A DNA stretch of 9,452 nt from Oscillospiraceae bacterium (GTDB lineage Bacteria > Bacillota > Clostridia > Oscillospirales > Ruminococcaceae): the NCBI GenBank assembly GCA_900752625.1, contig CAADWC010000016.1:1-9452 (forward strand), in the 5' to 3' direction. Of the stretch, positions 1 through 6,950 are shown piece by piece. The first letter of the stretch is position 1. Every line of letters begins with the position of its first letter. The position numbers were made by a program, and so were the translations under genes. The notes under the pieces are model-generated. The model saw nothing but the letters and a program-made list of their open reading frames with translations. It was not told the DNA's origin and ran no database searches.

Positions 1-2
1 CG

Positions 3-17
3 CACCGTAAAACCTCC
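3..17 (-). promoter_or_regulatory. Ribosome binding site and possible GTG start of a minus-strand gene leaving the window
   Basis: Read on the minus strand, GGAGG (17 to 13) is followed after 7 nt by GTG (5 to 3), a normal SD-to-start spacing. It lies downstream of the promoter at 40-68, with a leader of about 28 nt. Only the first codon and part of the next are inside the window, so nothing can be said of the product. A start just outside the window is also possible, but the SD spacing favours the GTG. Confidence 0.45.
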
Positions 18-18
18 A

Positions 19-95
19 CAATAATAAAATTATATTACCATTATACAACACAAATTTACAGCTTTCAATATAATTTACAATAAATTTTATTATTG
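19..95. repeat. 13-bp inverted repeat bracketing the minus-strand promoter
   Basis: CAATAATAAAATT at 19-31 recurs as its exact reverse complement at 83-95, with 51 bp between. Allowing one extra base, the match continues for four more bases inward (33-36 with 79-82). The arms lie outside both promoter boxes: one falls in the leader just after the predicted start of transcription, the other upstream of the -35 box. The arms are almost wholly A+T, so chance cannot be excluded. They could be paired operators or the ends of an invertible segment. Confidence 0.4.
40..68 (-). promoter_or_regulatory. Sigma-A type promoter, minus strand
   Basis: On the minus strand, TTGAAA (68 to 63, five of six -35 consensus bases) and TATAAT (45 to 40, perfect -10) are separated by exactly 17 bp. 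The predicted start of transcription is near 33, and the SD site at 17-13 follows. This is the best promoter in the window. It points away from the replication operon and would drive a gene beyond the left edge. Arms of an inverted repeat lie on either side, at 19-31 and 83-95. Confidence 0.7.
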
Positions 96-114
96 CAAAA
101 AAGTCGTTATCGAA

Positions 115-255
115 TCACAAAGCACTCATAAAATAAACCGCTTTTCCAAGACAACGCACTGTGTTAAGTTCCTCGTTAATGTAAACAAGCGGCGGATACT
201 TAGGGTTTTCAGCAACAAGCATAAGCTTGTTGTCCTCCTTGTAATAGTACCAGCG
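115..255 (-). pseudogene. C-terminal remnant of an unrecognised gene, or a 35-residue small gene
   Basis: The minus strand is open for 46 codons from 255 to a TGA at 117-115, starting RWYYYKEDNK and ending AVYFMSAL. The composition (aromatics, a PKYPPLVYIN stretch, mixed charge) looks like real protein rather than noise, but I do not recognise it. The only ATG is at 222, giving 35 residues. An AAGGAGG lies 11 nt before it, which is long for an SD and may simply encode Lys-Glu-Asp. A TGA at 258-256 closes the frame upstream. I favour the 3' end of a gene whose 5' part was lost at a junction near 250. The gap after its stop (114-69) leads into the promoter of the next minus-strand gene. Confidence 0.4.
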
Positions 256-266
256 TCACAATGACG
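254..266. repeat. Small dyad at the gene junction
   Basis: CGTCA-CAA-TGACG is a perfect 5-bp dyad with a 3-nt centre. It overlaps the first codons of the plus-strand operon and the point where the minus-strand frame ends. It is short enough to be chance. It is listed because it sits exactly at the suspected junction, where a recombinase core or a repeat-mediated break would be expected. Confidence 0.25.
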
Positions 267-674
267 ATCGAAGTATCACCCGAAATTGCATTAAAGGTTA
301 TGGAGCTTATCGCGGGTGGTGGAGACAAACCCGGATCAATGCCGGCAAAAGTACGCGAACCTATACGCCCGGCCGGGGCGGTTCCGGTAAACGCCGCCCC
401 AACGCAAAGCCCCGGTGCATATCAGACTGTTTCGCCGAGCTTTCAGCAACCGGCAGCGCCCGTACAGACAAACGTCTCTGTCGCTCCTACATCGGCGCCT
501 GCGTATACGATAGAACAGCTCCAGACTGCTATCGCTCCGCTGCTTGATGCGGGAAAGGTAGCCCAGATACAGCAGCTTGTACAGTCTTTCGGCGTCGGTA
601 CTCTGATGGATATCCCGAAAGAGAGATACGGCGAGTTTGCCAACGGACTCAGACAGCTTGGGGGTGTTCTGTAA
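261..674 (+). CDS. Phage protein of unknown function, first gene of the replication operon
   Basis: This is a 137-residue protein with three parts. Residues 1 to about 20 are a short, probably helical segment (IALKVMELI). About 21-80 form a low-complexity linker rich in Pro, Ala, Gln, Ser and Thr. About 81-137 form a helical C-terminal module containing LLDAGKVAQIQQLVQSFGV and YGEFANGLRQLG. From memory, proteins of this layout often precede DUF2800 genes in clostridial phages; their function is unknown. There are no transmembrane segments and no catalytic motifs. The ATG at 261 has no SD site, and there is no other ATG, GTG or TTG in frame back to the stop at 222-224, so the true 5' end may be missing or the gene may be poorly translated. 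Its TAA overlaps the ATG of the next gene (TAATG), which suggests translational coupling. It may be an accessory to the replication proteins, but only its position supports that. Confidence 0.75.
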   Translation: MTIEVSPEIALKVMELIAGGGDKPGSMPAKVREPIRPAGAVPVNAAPTQSPGAYQTVSPSFQQPAAPVQTNVSVAPTSAPAYTIEQLQTAIAPLLDAGKVAQIQQLVQSFGVGTLMDIPKERYGEFANGLRQLGGVL

Positions 675-1846
675 TGCCGGAAGCTCATGCGCTTCTATCT
701 GCCAGTGCGGCGGCAAGGTGGCTTAATTGTCCTCCTTCCGCCAGGCTCTGCGCCGAAATACCTGATGAACCGACACCGTACGCCGCTGAAGGAACCCTTG
801 CGCATGAGATGTGCGAAGTAAAGCTTGAACCTTTTGTTACCGCAGTTCCGAAAAGAACGACGGCGTCAAAGCTCGCCGGACTTAAAAAGCATGAATTGTA
901 TCAGCCTGAAATGGACGGCTATACAGACGAGTATGTGGACTACATAAAAAAGACGGCGCTGGGTCTCCCAGGCAAGGCCCATATCGCAGTAGAACAGAAA
1001 GTAAACTACAGCGGCTATGCGCCGGAGGGATTCGGAACGGCGGACTGCGTGATAGTCTGCAAAGACCGGATGCATATTATAGACTTCAAATACGGCAAAG
1101 GCGTTCCCGTTTCGGCGGAGGACAATCCTCAGCTGAAACTTTACGCTCTGGGCGCGCTTGAAGCGTATGGAATGTTCTATCCCATAAACGCCGTATCACT
1201 CCACATTGTCCAGCCAAGGCTCAAAAATTTTTCCGTGTGGGAAACGGATGTAAGGTATATAAGGGGGTGGGGCGAAAGCATAAAAACCGTCGCACGGCAG
1301 GCCTTTAACGGCGAGGGGGATTTCAGCTCGGGCGATCATTGCCGGTTCTGCAAGCTGAAAGCGACCTGCCGTAAGCGGGCGGAGGATAATCTGAAGCTTG
1401 CTGAATATGAATTTGCAAAGCCCTTATCCCGTGCAAAAGACGGGGAGCCGACGCTTTCCGACGACGAGGTGGGCGAAGCGCTGAGCCTTGCCGTAAATCT
1501 GAAAAGATGGGCGGAGGATCTGGAAGGCTACGCTCTTTCCGCCGCTCTTTCGGGAAAGAAGATAAAAGGCTGGAAAGCGGTGGAGGGGCGTACGACAAGA
1601 ACGTTTACCGACCTTGAAAAGGTATTTCAAACGCTTGAAGCCAACGGTTTTCCAAGAGAAACGTTTTACGAAAGAAAGCCTCTGCCGTTTACTAAAATAG
1701 AGGCTATAGTCGGCAAAGCGGATTTTCAGAAGCTGCTTGAGCATCTGATAGCACGTTCACAGGGAAAACCCGCGCTGGTGCCGGAATCGGACAAGCGGCC
1801 GGAATTCGTTCCGGCAACGACCGCACAGGAAGATTTTAAACAGTAA
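674..1846 (+). CDS. DUF2800 protein: RecB/Cas4-like PD-(D/E)XK nuclease with a probable Fe-S cluster
   Basis: A 390-residue protein recognised as the phage DUF2800 family. The N-terminus has WLNCPPSARL (C19) and AAEGTLAH (E39, H44), as in RecB, AddB and Cas4 nucleases. The core follows the PD-(D/E)XK order: E107 in VEQKV, D124 in GTAD, D137-F-K139 in IIDFKYGKG, and Q153-x3-Y157 in NPQLKLYA. Near residue 223 is C223-x2-C226-x5-C232, which together with C19 matches the four-cysteine 4Fe-4S arrangement of Cas4/AddB/Dna2 enzymes. The C-terminal 150 residues are less distinctive. The expected role is a metal-dependent exonuclease or flap nuclease in phage replication or recombination, beside the single-stranded DNA-binding protein and polymerase. 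The fold is read from motifs; substrate and polarity are unknown. Start: ATG overlapping the upstream stop, with a weak GGGGGTG SD at 660-666. Confidence 0.88.
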   Translation: MPEAHALLSASAAARWLNCPPSARLCAEIPDEPTPYAAEGTLAHEMCEVKLEPFVTAVPKRTTASKLAGLKKHELYQPEMDGYTDEYVDYIKKTALGLPGKAHIAVEQKVNYSGYAPEGFGTADCVIVCKDRMHIIDFKYGKGVPVSAEDNPQLKLYALGALEAYGMFYPINAVSLHIVQPRLKNFSVWETDVRYIRGWGESIKTVARQAFNGEGDFSSGDHCRFCKLKATCRKRAEDNLKLAEYEFAKPLSRAKDGEPTLSDDEVGEALSLAVNLKRWAEDLEGYALSAALSGKKIKGWKAVEGRTTRTFTDLEKVFQTLEANGFPRETFYERKPLPFTKIEAIVGKADFQKLLEHLIARSQGKPALVPESDKRPEFVPATTAQEDFKQ

Positions 1847-1852
1847 AGGAGA
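1846..1852 (+). promoter_or_regulatory. Ribosome binding site of the DUF2815 gene
   Basis: AAGGAGA lies 7 nt before the ATG at 1860 and overlaps the last base of the upstream stop codon. It is among the stronger SD sites in the operon, in keeping with an abundant DNA-binding protein. Confidence 0.7.
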
Positions 1853-1859
1853 TTTAATT

Positions 1860-2477
1860 ATGTCAAATACGATAGTTACAGGAGAAGTAAGATTTTCATA
1901 TGTAAATATATTCGAGCCCAGGGTGTCAAGCTTCGGCGGCGAGCCTAAGTATTCGCTCGTGATACTGATACCTAAATCCGATATTGCCACAAAGCAGGCG
2001 ATAGATAAGGCGATACAGGAAACCGTAAACGAAGCGGCGCAGAAGGTGTTCAACGGAGCGGTAATGGGTCTCCATCTGCCGGTACACGACGGAGACGGCA
2101 TTATGCAGAATAAAGGAACGCCGTATCCGGACGAATGCAAGGGCCATTGGGTGCTTAACTGCTCTTCAAAACTGAAGCCCGAAGTCGTAGACGAAAATTT
2201 GCAGCCGGTAATGTCTCAGTCGCAGGTATACAGCGGCTGCTACGGCAGAGTATCGTTGAGATTCTTTGCATATAATCAGGGCGGGCGGGGCGTTTCCGCA
2301 GGTCTTGGCAATGTTCAGAAGCTGCGGGACGGCGAGCCTCTGGGAGGCGGAACGACCGCAGCGGAGGATTTCGGTGCGCCTCCTGTCCAGAACGTACCGG
2401 CATACCCGCAGACCGCGTATCCGCCGCAGGGTCAGACCGCCGCTCAGGGTAATCCCTACGGATTTTTAGGTATATAG
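1860..2477 (+). CDS. DUF2815 / Enc34-type single-stranded DNA-binding protein
   Basis: A 205-residue protein recognised as DUF2815, the family named after the phage Enc34 single-stranded DNA-binding protein, which has an OB fold. The N-terminal 150 residues carry the family pattern: GEVRFSYVNIFEP, the strand YSLVILIPKSD, then GHWVLNCSSKLKPEVVD and a YSGCYGRVSLRFFAYN segment close to the end of the domain. Residues from about 165 onward form a disordered tail rich in Pro, Gln, Tyr and Ala that ends in the hydrophobic peptide NPYGFLGI. That layout resembles bacterial SSB, where the last residues recruit partner proteins, although this tip is not acidic. The likely role is to coat and protect single strands during replication and to recruit the polymerase or nuclease encoded on either side. 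The start has a good SD, 13 bp after the upstream gene, and the stop is 1 bp before the polymerase ATG. Confidence 0.88.
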   Translation: MSNTIVTGEVRFSYVNIFEPRVSSFGGEPKYSLVILIPKSDIATKQAIDKAIQETVNEAAQKVFNGAVMGLHLPVHDGDGIMQNKGTPYPDECKGHWVLNCSSKLKPEVVDENLQPVMSQSQVYSGCYGRVSLRFFAYNQGGRGVSAGLGNVQKLRDGEPLGGGTTAAEDFGAPPVQNVPAYPQTAYPPQGQTAAQGNPYGFLGI

Positions 2478-2478
2478 C

Positions 2479-4482
2479 ATGAATCATTTATCCATAGACA
2501 TTGAAACCTATTCCAGCGTTGATATTCAGAAGTCGGGACTGTATAAATACGTACAGTCCCCCGATTTTCAGATACTGCTTTTCGCATACAGGCTTGACAA
2601 TGACGAGGTAAGGATAATCGATCTTACAAAAGAAAATATCCCTGTTGAAATACAGGCTGCTATGTTCAGAGAAAGCGTGATAAAGCACGCGTATAACGCT
2701 GCTTTTGAGTGGTACTGCCTTTCAAAGCACTTCGGTTTTCTTGACGACGAGGCCAGGCGCAGCAAATGGCTGAGGCAGTGGCGGTGCACTATGATACACG
2801 GTCTGTATCTGGGTTACCCGGCGGGTCTTGCAGCGCTGGGGAATGCTCTGGGGCTTCCGGAGGACAAGCGTAAAATGGGCGTAGGAAAGTCACTGATAAA
2901 CTGCTTCTGCAAGCCCTGTAAACCTGTTAAAACCAACGGCGGAAGAACAAGAAATCTTCCCGAACATGAGCCGGAGAAGTGGGAGCTGTTCAAAACGTAC
3001 TGCGTTCAGGACGTTGTAACGGAGAATACCATTTTAAATATACTCTCGGCTTTCCCTGTTCCGGATAAGCTGCAGGAGCAATGGCGCCGGGATATACACA
3101 TGAACGCATACGGGGTGCGGCTGGACAGGGAGCTTATAGACAGCGCGTTGTACTGCGGCGGAGTGATAAGCGAACAGCTTATATCCGAGGCGAGGAAAAT
3201 AACCGGACTTGAAAATCCAAAATCCATACAGCAGCTCAAAGGCTGGGCTGAGGACAGAACAGGCAGGGAGATCTCTGCACTCGACAAGGAAAGCGTGTCT
3301 GCTCTGCTTGCAGAGAAAAGCCTTTCGGAGGAAGTCCGCAGGGCGCTCGAGATCCGTCAGAAATTAGGTAAATCCTCCGTTACTAAATACGAAGCAATGT
3401 CAGACTGCATATGCTCGGACGACAGGGCGAGAGGACTTCTGCAATTTTACGGCGCGAACAGGACCGGGCGCTGGGCGGGCAGACTGATACAGGTGCAGAA
3501 CCTGCCGAGAAATTACATAGAGACCCTTGACCTGGCGAGAAAATACGTTAAAGAGAAAAACATAGCCGCGCTTGAAATTCTGTACGGCAATATCCCCGAT
3601 ACCCTTTCGCAGCTAATACGCACAGCTTTTATCCCTTCCGAGGGCAATAAATTTGCAGTTGCCGATTTTTCCGCAATAGAAGCCAGAGTCATTGCATGGC
3701 TTGCGGGAGAGCAGTGGAGACTTGACGTTTTCAACACTCACGGAAAGATATACGAAGCCTCGGCGTCGTCCATGTTCGGCGTGCCTATCGAAAAAATCAG
3801 CAAGGGAAATCCGGAATATGCGCTGAGAGCAAAAGGAAAGGTCGCAGAGCTGGCGCTGGGGTATCAGGGTTCGGCAGGGGCGCTTATCTCAATGGGGGCG
3901 CTGAACATGGGTCTGGCGCAGGAAGAACTTCCCGACATTGTGGAACGCTGGAGAAAAGCAAATCCCAGAATAAAGGACCTGTGGTACACCTGTGAAAATG
4001 CGGCTCTTGAAGTAATGCATACAGGCAGATCGCAGGGCATTAACAAAGGCGTGATAATGTCGAGGGAATATGACGTTATGACGGGGCTTGACTTTTTCAC
4101 GATCGCTTTGCCGAGCGGAAGAAAGCTATACTATCCGCACCCGTTTCTTGCAGAAAATGCCTTCGGCAAACAGGCTCTGCACTATTACGGTTCAGACCAG
4201 CAAAGCAAGAAGTGGGGGATAAAGGCGACCTACGGCGGCAAGCTGACCGAGAACATCGTACAGGCTATTGCCCGCGACTGTCTTGCGGTAACGCTCGACA
4301 GGCTGGAAAAGGCAGGGCTGATAACGGTAATGCACATCCACGACGAGGTCGTGATAGACTGCCCGAAAGACGGGATATCAGCAGAAAAAGCCTGTCAGCT
4401 TATGAGCGGGCCGATCCCCTGGGCGGAAGGGCTGCCGCTTAAAGCCGCAGGCTTTGAGAGTATGTACTATATGAAGGATTAA
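2479..4482 (+). CDS. Phage family A DNA polymerase with 3'-5' exonuclease domain
   Basis: A 667-residue replicative polymerase of the Pol I family. The exonuclease domain (about 1-190) shows D7-I-E9 (Exo I), N73-x2-F76-E77 where Exo II usually has Asp, and Y174-x3-D178 (Exo III). The polymerase domain (about 330-667) shows motif A D396-F-S-x2-E401-A-R, motif B R450-x3-K454-x7-Y462, and motif C H621-D622-E623. There is no 5'-nuclease domain, as expected for a phage enzyme. The O-helix position matching E. coli F762, which senses the sugar of the incoming nucleotide, is Leu (L458), and the residue after the conserved Tyr is Gln rather than Gly; I believe this pattern is common in this phage subfamily. 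The gene starts 1 bp after the DUF2815 stop with only a weak SD, so translation is probably coupled. It acts with the primase-helicase downstream to copy the phage genome. Confidence 0.95.
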   Translation: MNHLSIDIETYSSVDIQKSGLYKYVQSPDFQILLFAYRLDNDEVRIIDLTKENIPVEIQAAMFRESVIKHAYNAAFEWYCLSKHFGFLDDEARRSKWLRQWRCTMIHGLYLGYPAGLAALGNALGLPEDKRKMGVGKSLINCFCKPCKPVKTNGGRTRNLPEHEPEKWELFKTYCVQDVVTENTILNILSAFPVPDKLQEQWRRDIHMNAYGVRLDRELIDSALYCGGVISEQLISEARKITGLENPKSIQQLKGWAEDRTGREISALDKESVSALLAEKSLSEEVRRALEIRQKLGKSSVTKYEAMSDCICSDDRARGLLQFYGANRTGRWAGRLIQVQNLPRNYIETLDLARKYVKEKNIAALEILYGNIPDTLSQLIRTAFIPSEGNKFAVADFSAIEARVIAWLAGEQWRLDVFNTHGKIYEASASSMFGVPIEKISKGNPEYALRAKGKVAELALGYQGSAGALISMGALNMGLAQEELPDIVERWRKANPRIKDLWYTCENAALEVMHTGRSQGINKGVIMSREYDVMTGLDFFTIALPSGRKLYYPHPFLAENAFGKQALHYYGSDQQSKKWGIKATYGGKLTENIVQAIARDCLAVTLDRLEKAGLITVMHIHDEVVIDCPKDGISAEKACQLMSGPIPWAEGLPLKAAGFESMYYMKD

Positions 4483-4506
4483 TGATTTAAAAAGAAGAGG
4501 TTAAAA

Positions 4507-6918
4507 ATGTTTTATGACAGACAGATAACAATAACCGCAGGAGCGTCCAGAAAGGCGCAGGTGTGGAAAGCCCAGACAATGCTCTGGTCGGAGCTGTGCG
4601 TCAGAGTCGGTACTCCCGTCCGGAGCGTTGAGACCCTGGCGCAGTATCTGGCGCTCCCTAAATCGAAGCAGGACGAGCTGAAAGACGTCGGCGGCTTCGT
4701 AGGGGGCACCTTTGAAGGGACAAAGCGCCGTGCGGATAAAGTGAAAGGGAGGGATATTATCACCCTGGATTTTGATAATATCCCTCCTGAACAGACAGAA
4801 AATGTGCTGAGAAGAATTGCATCGCTTGGCTGCGGCTACTGTGTTTATTCCACCCGTAAACACAGCGCGGCAAAGCCCAGACTGAGAGGATTGTTCCCGA
4901 TGGACCGCAACTGCGCTCCCGACGAGTACGAGCCGATCGCCAGGAAGCTGGCGCAGCTGATAGGTATAGAGCTGTGCGATCCCTCTACTTTTCAGGCAAG
5001 CAGATTGATGTATTACCCTTCTGTTTCTTCTGATAGTCAGTATGTTTATGTCTGCGAGGACAAGCCGTTTCTGGCGGCGGACGGCGTTTTGGCGATGTAC
5101 GGTGACTGGAGGGACGTATCTCAATGGCCGGAGGTTCCTGATGCGCCCGGAGTAAGAAAGCGGCTTGCCGCAAAGCAGGGCGATCCGGAGCAGAAGTCCG
5201 GTGTTGTCGGGGCGTTCTGCCGTACATACAACGTGTATACCGTTATGGATAAATTTATTCCCGGTGTGTATGTCCACACGCAGAAAGGAGACAGATTTAC
5301 ATACGCCGAAGGTTCGACATCGGGCGGAGCGGTAGTCTACGAGGACGGAAAATTCCTTTACTCCAATCATGCCACCGACCCGGCGGGGGGCAGACTCTGC
5401 AACGCTTTCGACCTGGTTCGCTGTCACAGATTCGGCAAACTGGACGACGACGCCAAAGAGGGTACCCCGACAAACAGGCTGCCGTCCTACAAAGCGATGT
5501 GCGCTCTGGCGGCGGCCGACGAATCCGTAGCTTTCCTTATCAACAAAGAGAGGTATGACAAGGCCAATGCCGAGTTTTCCGGTGCTGCGGACGATACCGT
5601 TGACTGGATATCAAAGCTGGCGGTCCATCCGGAAACGGGAAAGCCGCTGAAAACCGTGGACAACGTTCTCATCATCCTGCAAAACGATCTAAGGCTCAGA
5701 GGAAAGATAGCCTATGACGAGTTTTCCTATCAGGTACTGGTTCTGGGCGGGCTGCCCTGGAACAGCTGTGAAGACCGCCGGCGCTGGAACGATACAGACG
5801 ACGCAGGTCTTAGGCACTACCTGGAAAAGACATACGCCATAACAGGAAAAGACAGAATATACGACGCCTGCGCTCTTGCGGCCAAGGAACAGTCCATTGA
5901 CGACGTAAGGGATTATCTTGAATCCCTTGAATGGGACGGAGAAAAAAGGCTGGAAACGCTGTTTGTCGATTATCTTGGTGCGGCTGACACTCCGTATACC
6001 AGAGCTGTCACCAGGAAGGCCTTTGCCGCAGCAGTGGCAAGAGCCATGTCTCCCGGCTGCAAGTACGACTGTATGCCTATTCTCAGCGGGCCGCAGGGAA
6101 TAGGAAAGTCTACGCTTCTGAAGCTTATTGGCAGAGGCTGGTTCTCGGAAAGTCTCGAGACCTTTGAGGGCAAGGAAGCGGCTGAGATGATAAGGGGCGT
6201 ATGGATAAACGAGATAGGAGAACTTTCGGGCATGAACCGTTCCGAGATGAGCTCGGTAAAGCAGTTCCTTTCAAAAGTCGAGGATATTTACCGTGAGCCT
6301 TTCGGGCGGCGTACGGCTGCATTTCCGCGGCGCTGTGTATTTTTCGGCACCACCAACGACAGCGAATACCTGAGGGATCGGACGGGCAACCGCCGCTTTC
6401 TTCCGGTGGACTGTGCTGTAAATCCTCCTGTGAAATCGGTTTTTACACAGCTTAAAGACGAGGTGGATATGTTATGGGCAGAAGCGGCGACTTACTGGAG
6501 GCTGGGGGAAAAGCTGTACCTGGAAGGCGACGCCGCCAGGGCCGCCGAGAACCAGCAGGAGATCCATAAGGAGATAAACGCAAAGGAGGGAGTGATACGC
6601 GCGTTTGTAATGCGCAGGGTGCCTCAGGACTGGCAAAAACGCAGTCTGGCGCAGAGAAAGCTTTACTGGGCAAACGAGTTCGGGCAGCAGCAGGAGGGCC
6701 TTGCGAACCGTGAAAAAATATGTGCTCTGGAAATATGGTGCGAGTGTTTCGGCGGGGATATCAGGTACATGAAGAAGTCGGATGCAAGGGAGATCAACGA
6801 TATCCTTAGCAGCATGAATGAGCTGAAAAAATCAGAGAAGCCGCTGCGCTTCGGAGCGGATTACGGACTGCAAAGGGGTTACATTTGGCGGAAAGACGAA
6901 TATCTGAATGGAAAGTAA
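4507..6918 (+). CDS. VirE/D5-type primase-helicase fusion
   Basis: An 803-residue protein of the phage virulence-associated E family. The N-terminal part (to about 200) looks like an archaeo-eukaryotic primase (PrimPol): D88-F-D90 for metal binding, S115-TRK-H119 followed by KPRLRGLFPM, and QASRLMYYPS near 170. The C-terminal half is a superfamily 3-type helicase: Walker A GPQGIGKST at 528-536 (K534, S535), Walker B-like VWINEIGEL with E569 and E572, and a sensor segment FFGTTNDSEYLRDRTGNRRF with a likely arginine finger. The region between is undefined; the last 100 residues resemble a DNA-binding tail. It probably makes primers and unwinds the template, and it may also melt the origin. SD AAGAGG (4495-4500) lies 6 nt before the ATG, 24 bp after the polymerase gene. 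Its last 41 bp carry one copy of the AATGTAAC motif that clusters in the following gap. The 308-codon frame on the opposite strand (4501-5427) is a shadow. Confidence 0.92.
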   Translation: MFYDRQITITAGASRKAQVWKAQTMLWSELCVRVGTPVRSVETLAQYLALPKSKQDELKDVGGFVGGTFEGTKRRADKVKGRDIITLDFDNIPPEQTENVLRRIASLGCGYCVYSTRKHSAAKPRLRGLFPMDRNCAPDEYEPIARKLAQLIGIELCDPSTFQASRLMYYPSVSSDSQYVYVCEDKPFLAADGVLAMYGDWRDVSQWPEVPDAPGVRKRLAAKQGDPEQKSGVVGAFCRTYNVYTVMDKFIPGVYVHTQKGDRFTYAEGSTSGGAVVYEDGKFLYSNHATDPAGGRLCNAFDLVRCHRFGKLDDDAKEGTPTNRLPSYKAMCALAAADESVAFLINKERYDKANAEFSGAADDTVDWISKLAVHPETGKPLKTVDNVLIILQNDLRLRGKIAYDEFSYQVLVLGGLPWNSCEDRRRWNDTDDAGLRHYLEKTYAITGKDRIYDACALAAKEQSIDDVRDYLESLEWDGEKRLETLFVDYLGAADTPYTRAVTRKAFAAAVARAMSPGCKYDCMPILSGPQGIGKSTLLKLIGRGWFSESLETFEGKEAAEMIRGVWINEIGELSGMNRSEMSSVKQFLSKVEDIYREPFGRRTAAFPRRCVFFGTTNDSEYLRDRTGNRRFLPVDCAVNPPVKSVFTQLKDEVDMLWAEAATYWRLGEKLYLEGDAARAAENQQEIHKEINAKEGVIRAFVMRRVPQDWQKRSLAQRKLYWANEFGQQQEGLANREKICALEIWCECFGGDIRYMKKSDAREINDILSSMNELKKSEKPLRFGADYGLQRGYIWRKDEYLNGK

Positions 6919-6950
6919 CTTTTGCAGAAAAAGGAAAAAGGTTACTTTCC
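6910..6950. repeat. 10-bp inverted repeat across the stop codon of the primase-helicase gene
   Basis: GGAAAGTAAC (6910-6919) is repeated as its exact reverse complement at 6941-6950, with a 21-nt purine-rich loop. The left arm includes the TAA stop at 6916-6918. No U-run follows, so it is not a standard intrinsic terminator. Each arm contains one AAAGTAAC element, so the dyad may be a pair of protein sites rather than an RNA hairpin. It could still form an RNA stem that protects or pauses the transcript. Confidence 0.5.

Noticed and set aside
674..1846. DUF2800 gene as a CRISPR Cas4
   Set aside because: It shares the nuclease and cysteine pattern, but there are no Cas1/Cas2 genes or arrays in the window. 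Length, neighbours and sequence fit the phage DUF2800 family.
4212..4442. 76-codon plus-strand frame inside the polymerase gene
   Set aside because: It overlaps polymerase motif C in another frame. The product is low-complexity Arg/Gly/Ala-rich.
4501..5427. 308-codon open frame on the minus strand opposite the primase-helicase gene
   Set aside because: The plus strand encodes clear primase motifs here. The minus product is Arg/Ser/Val-rich with no recognisable domain and no suitable promoter or SD, so it is a shadow.
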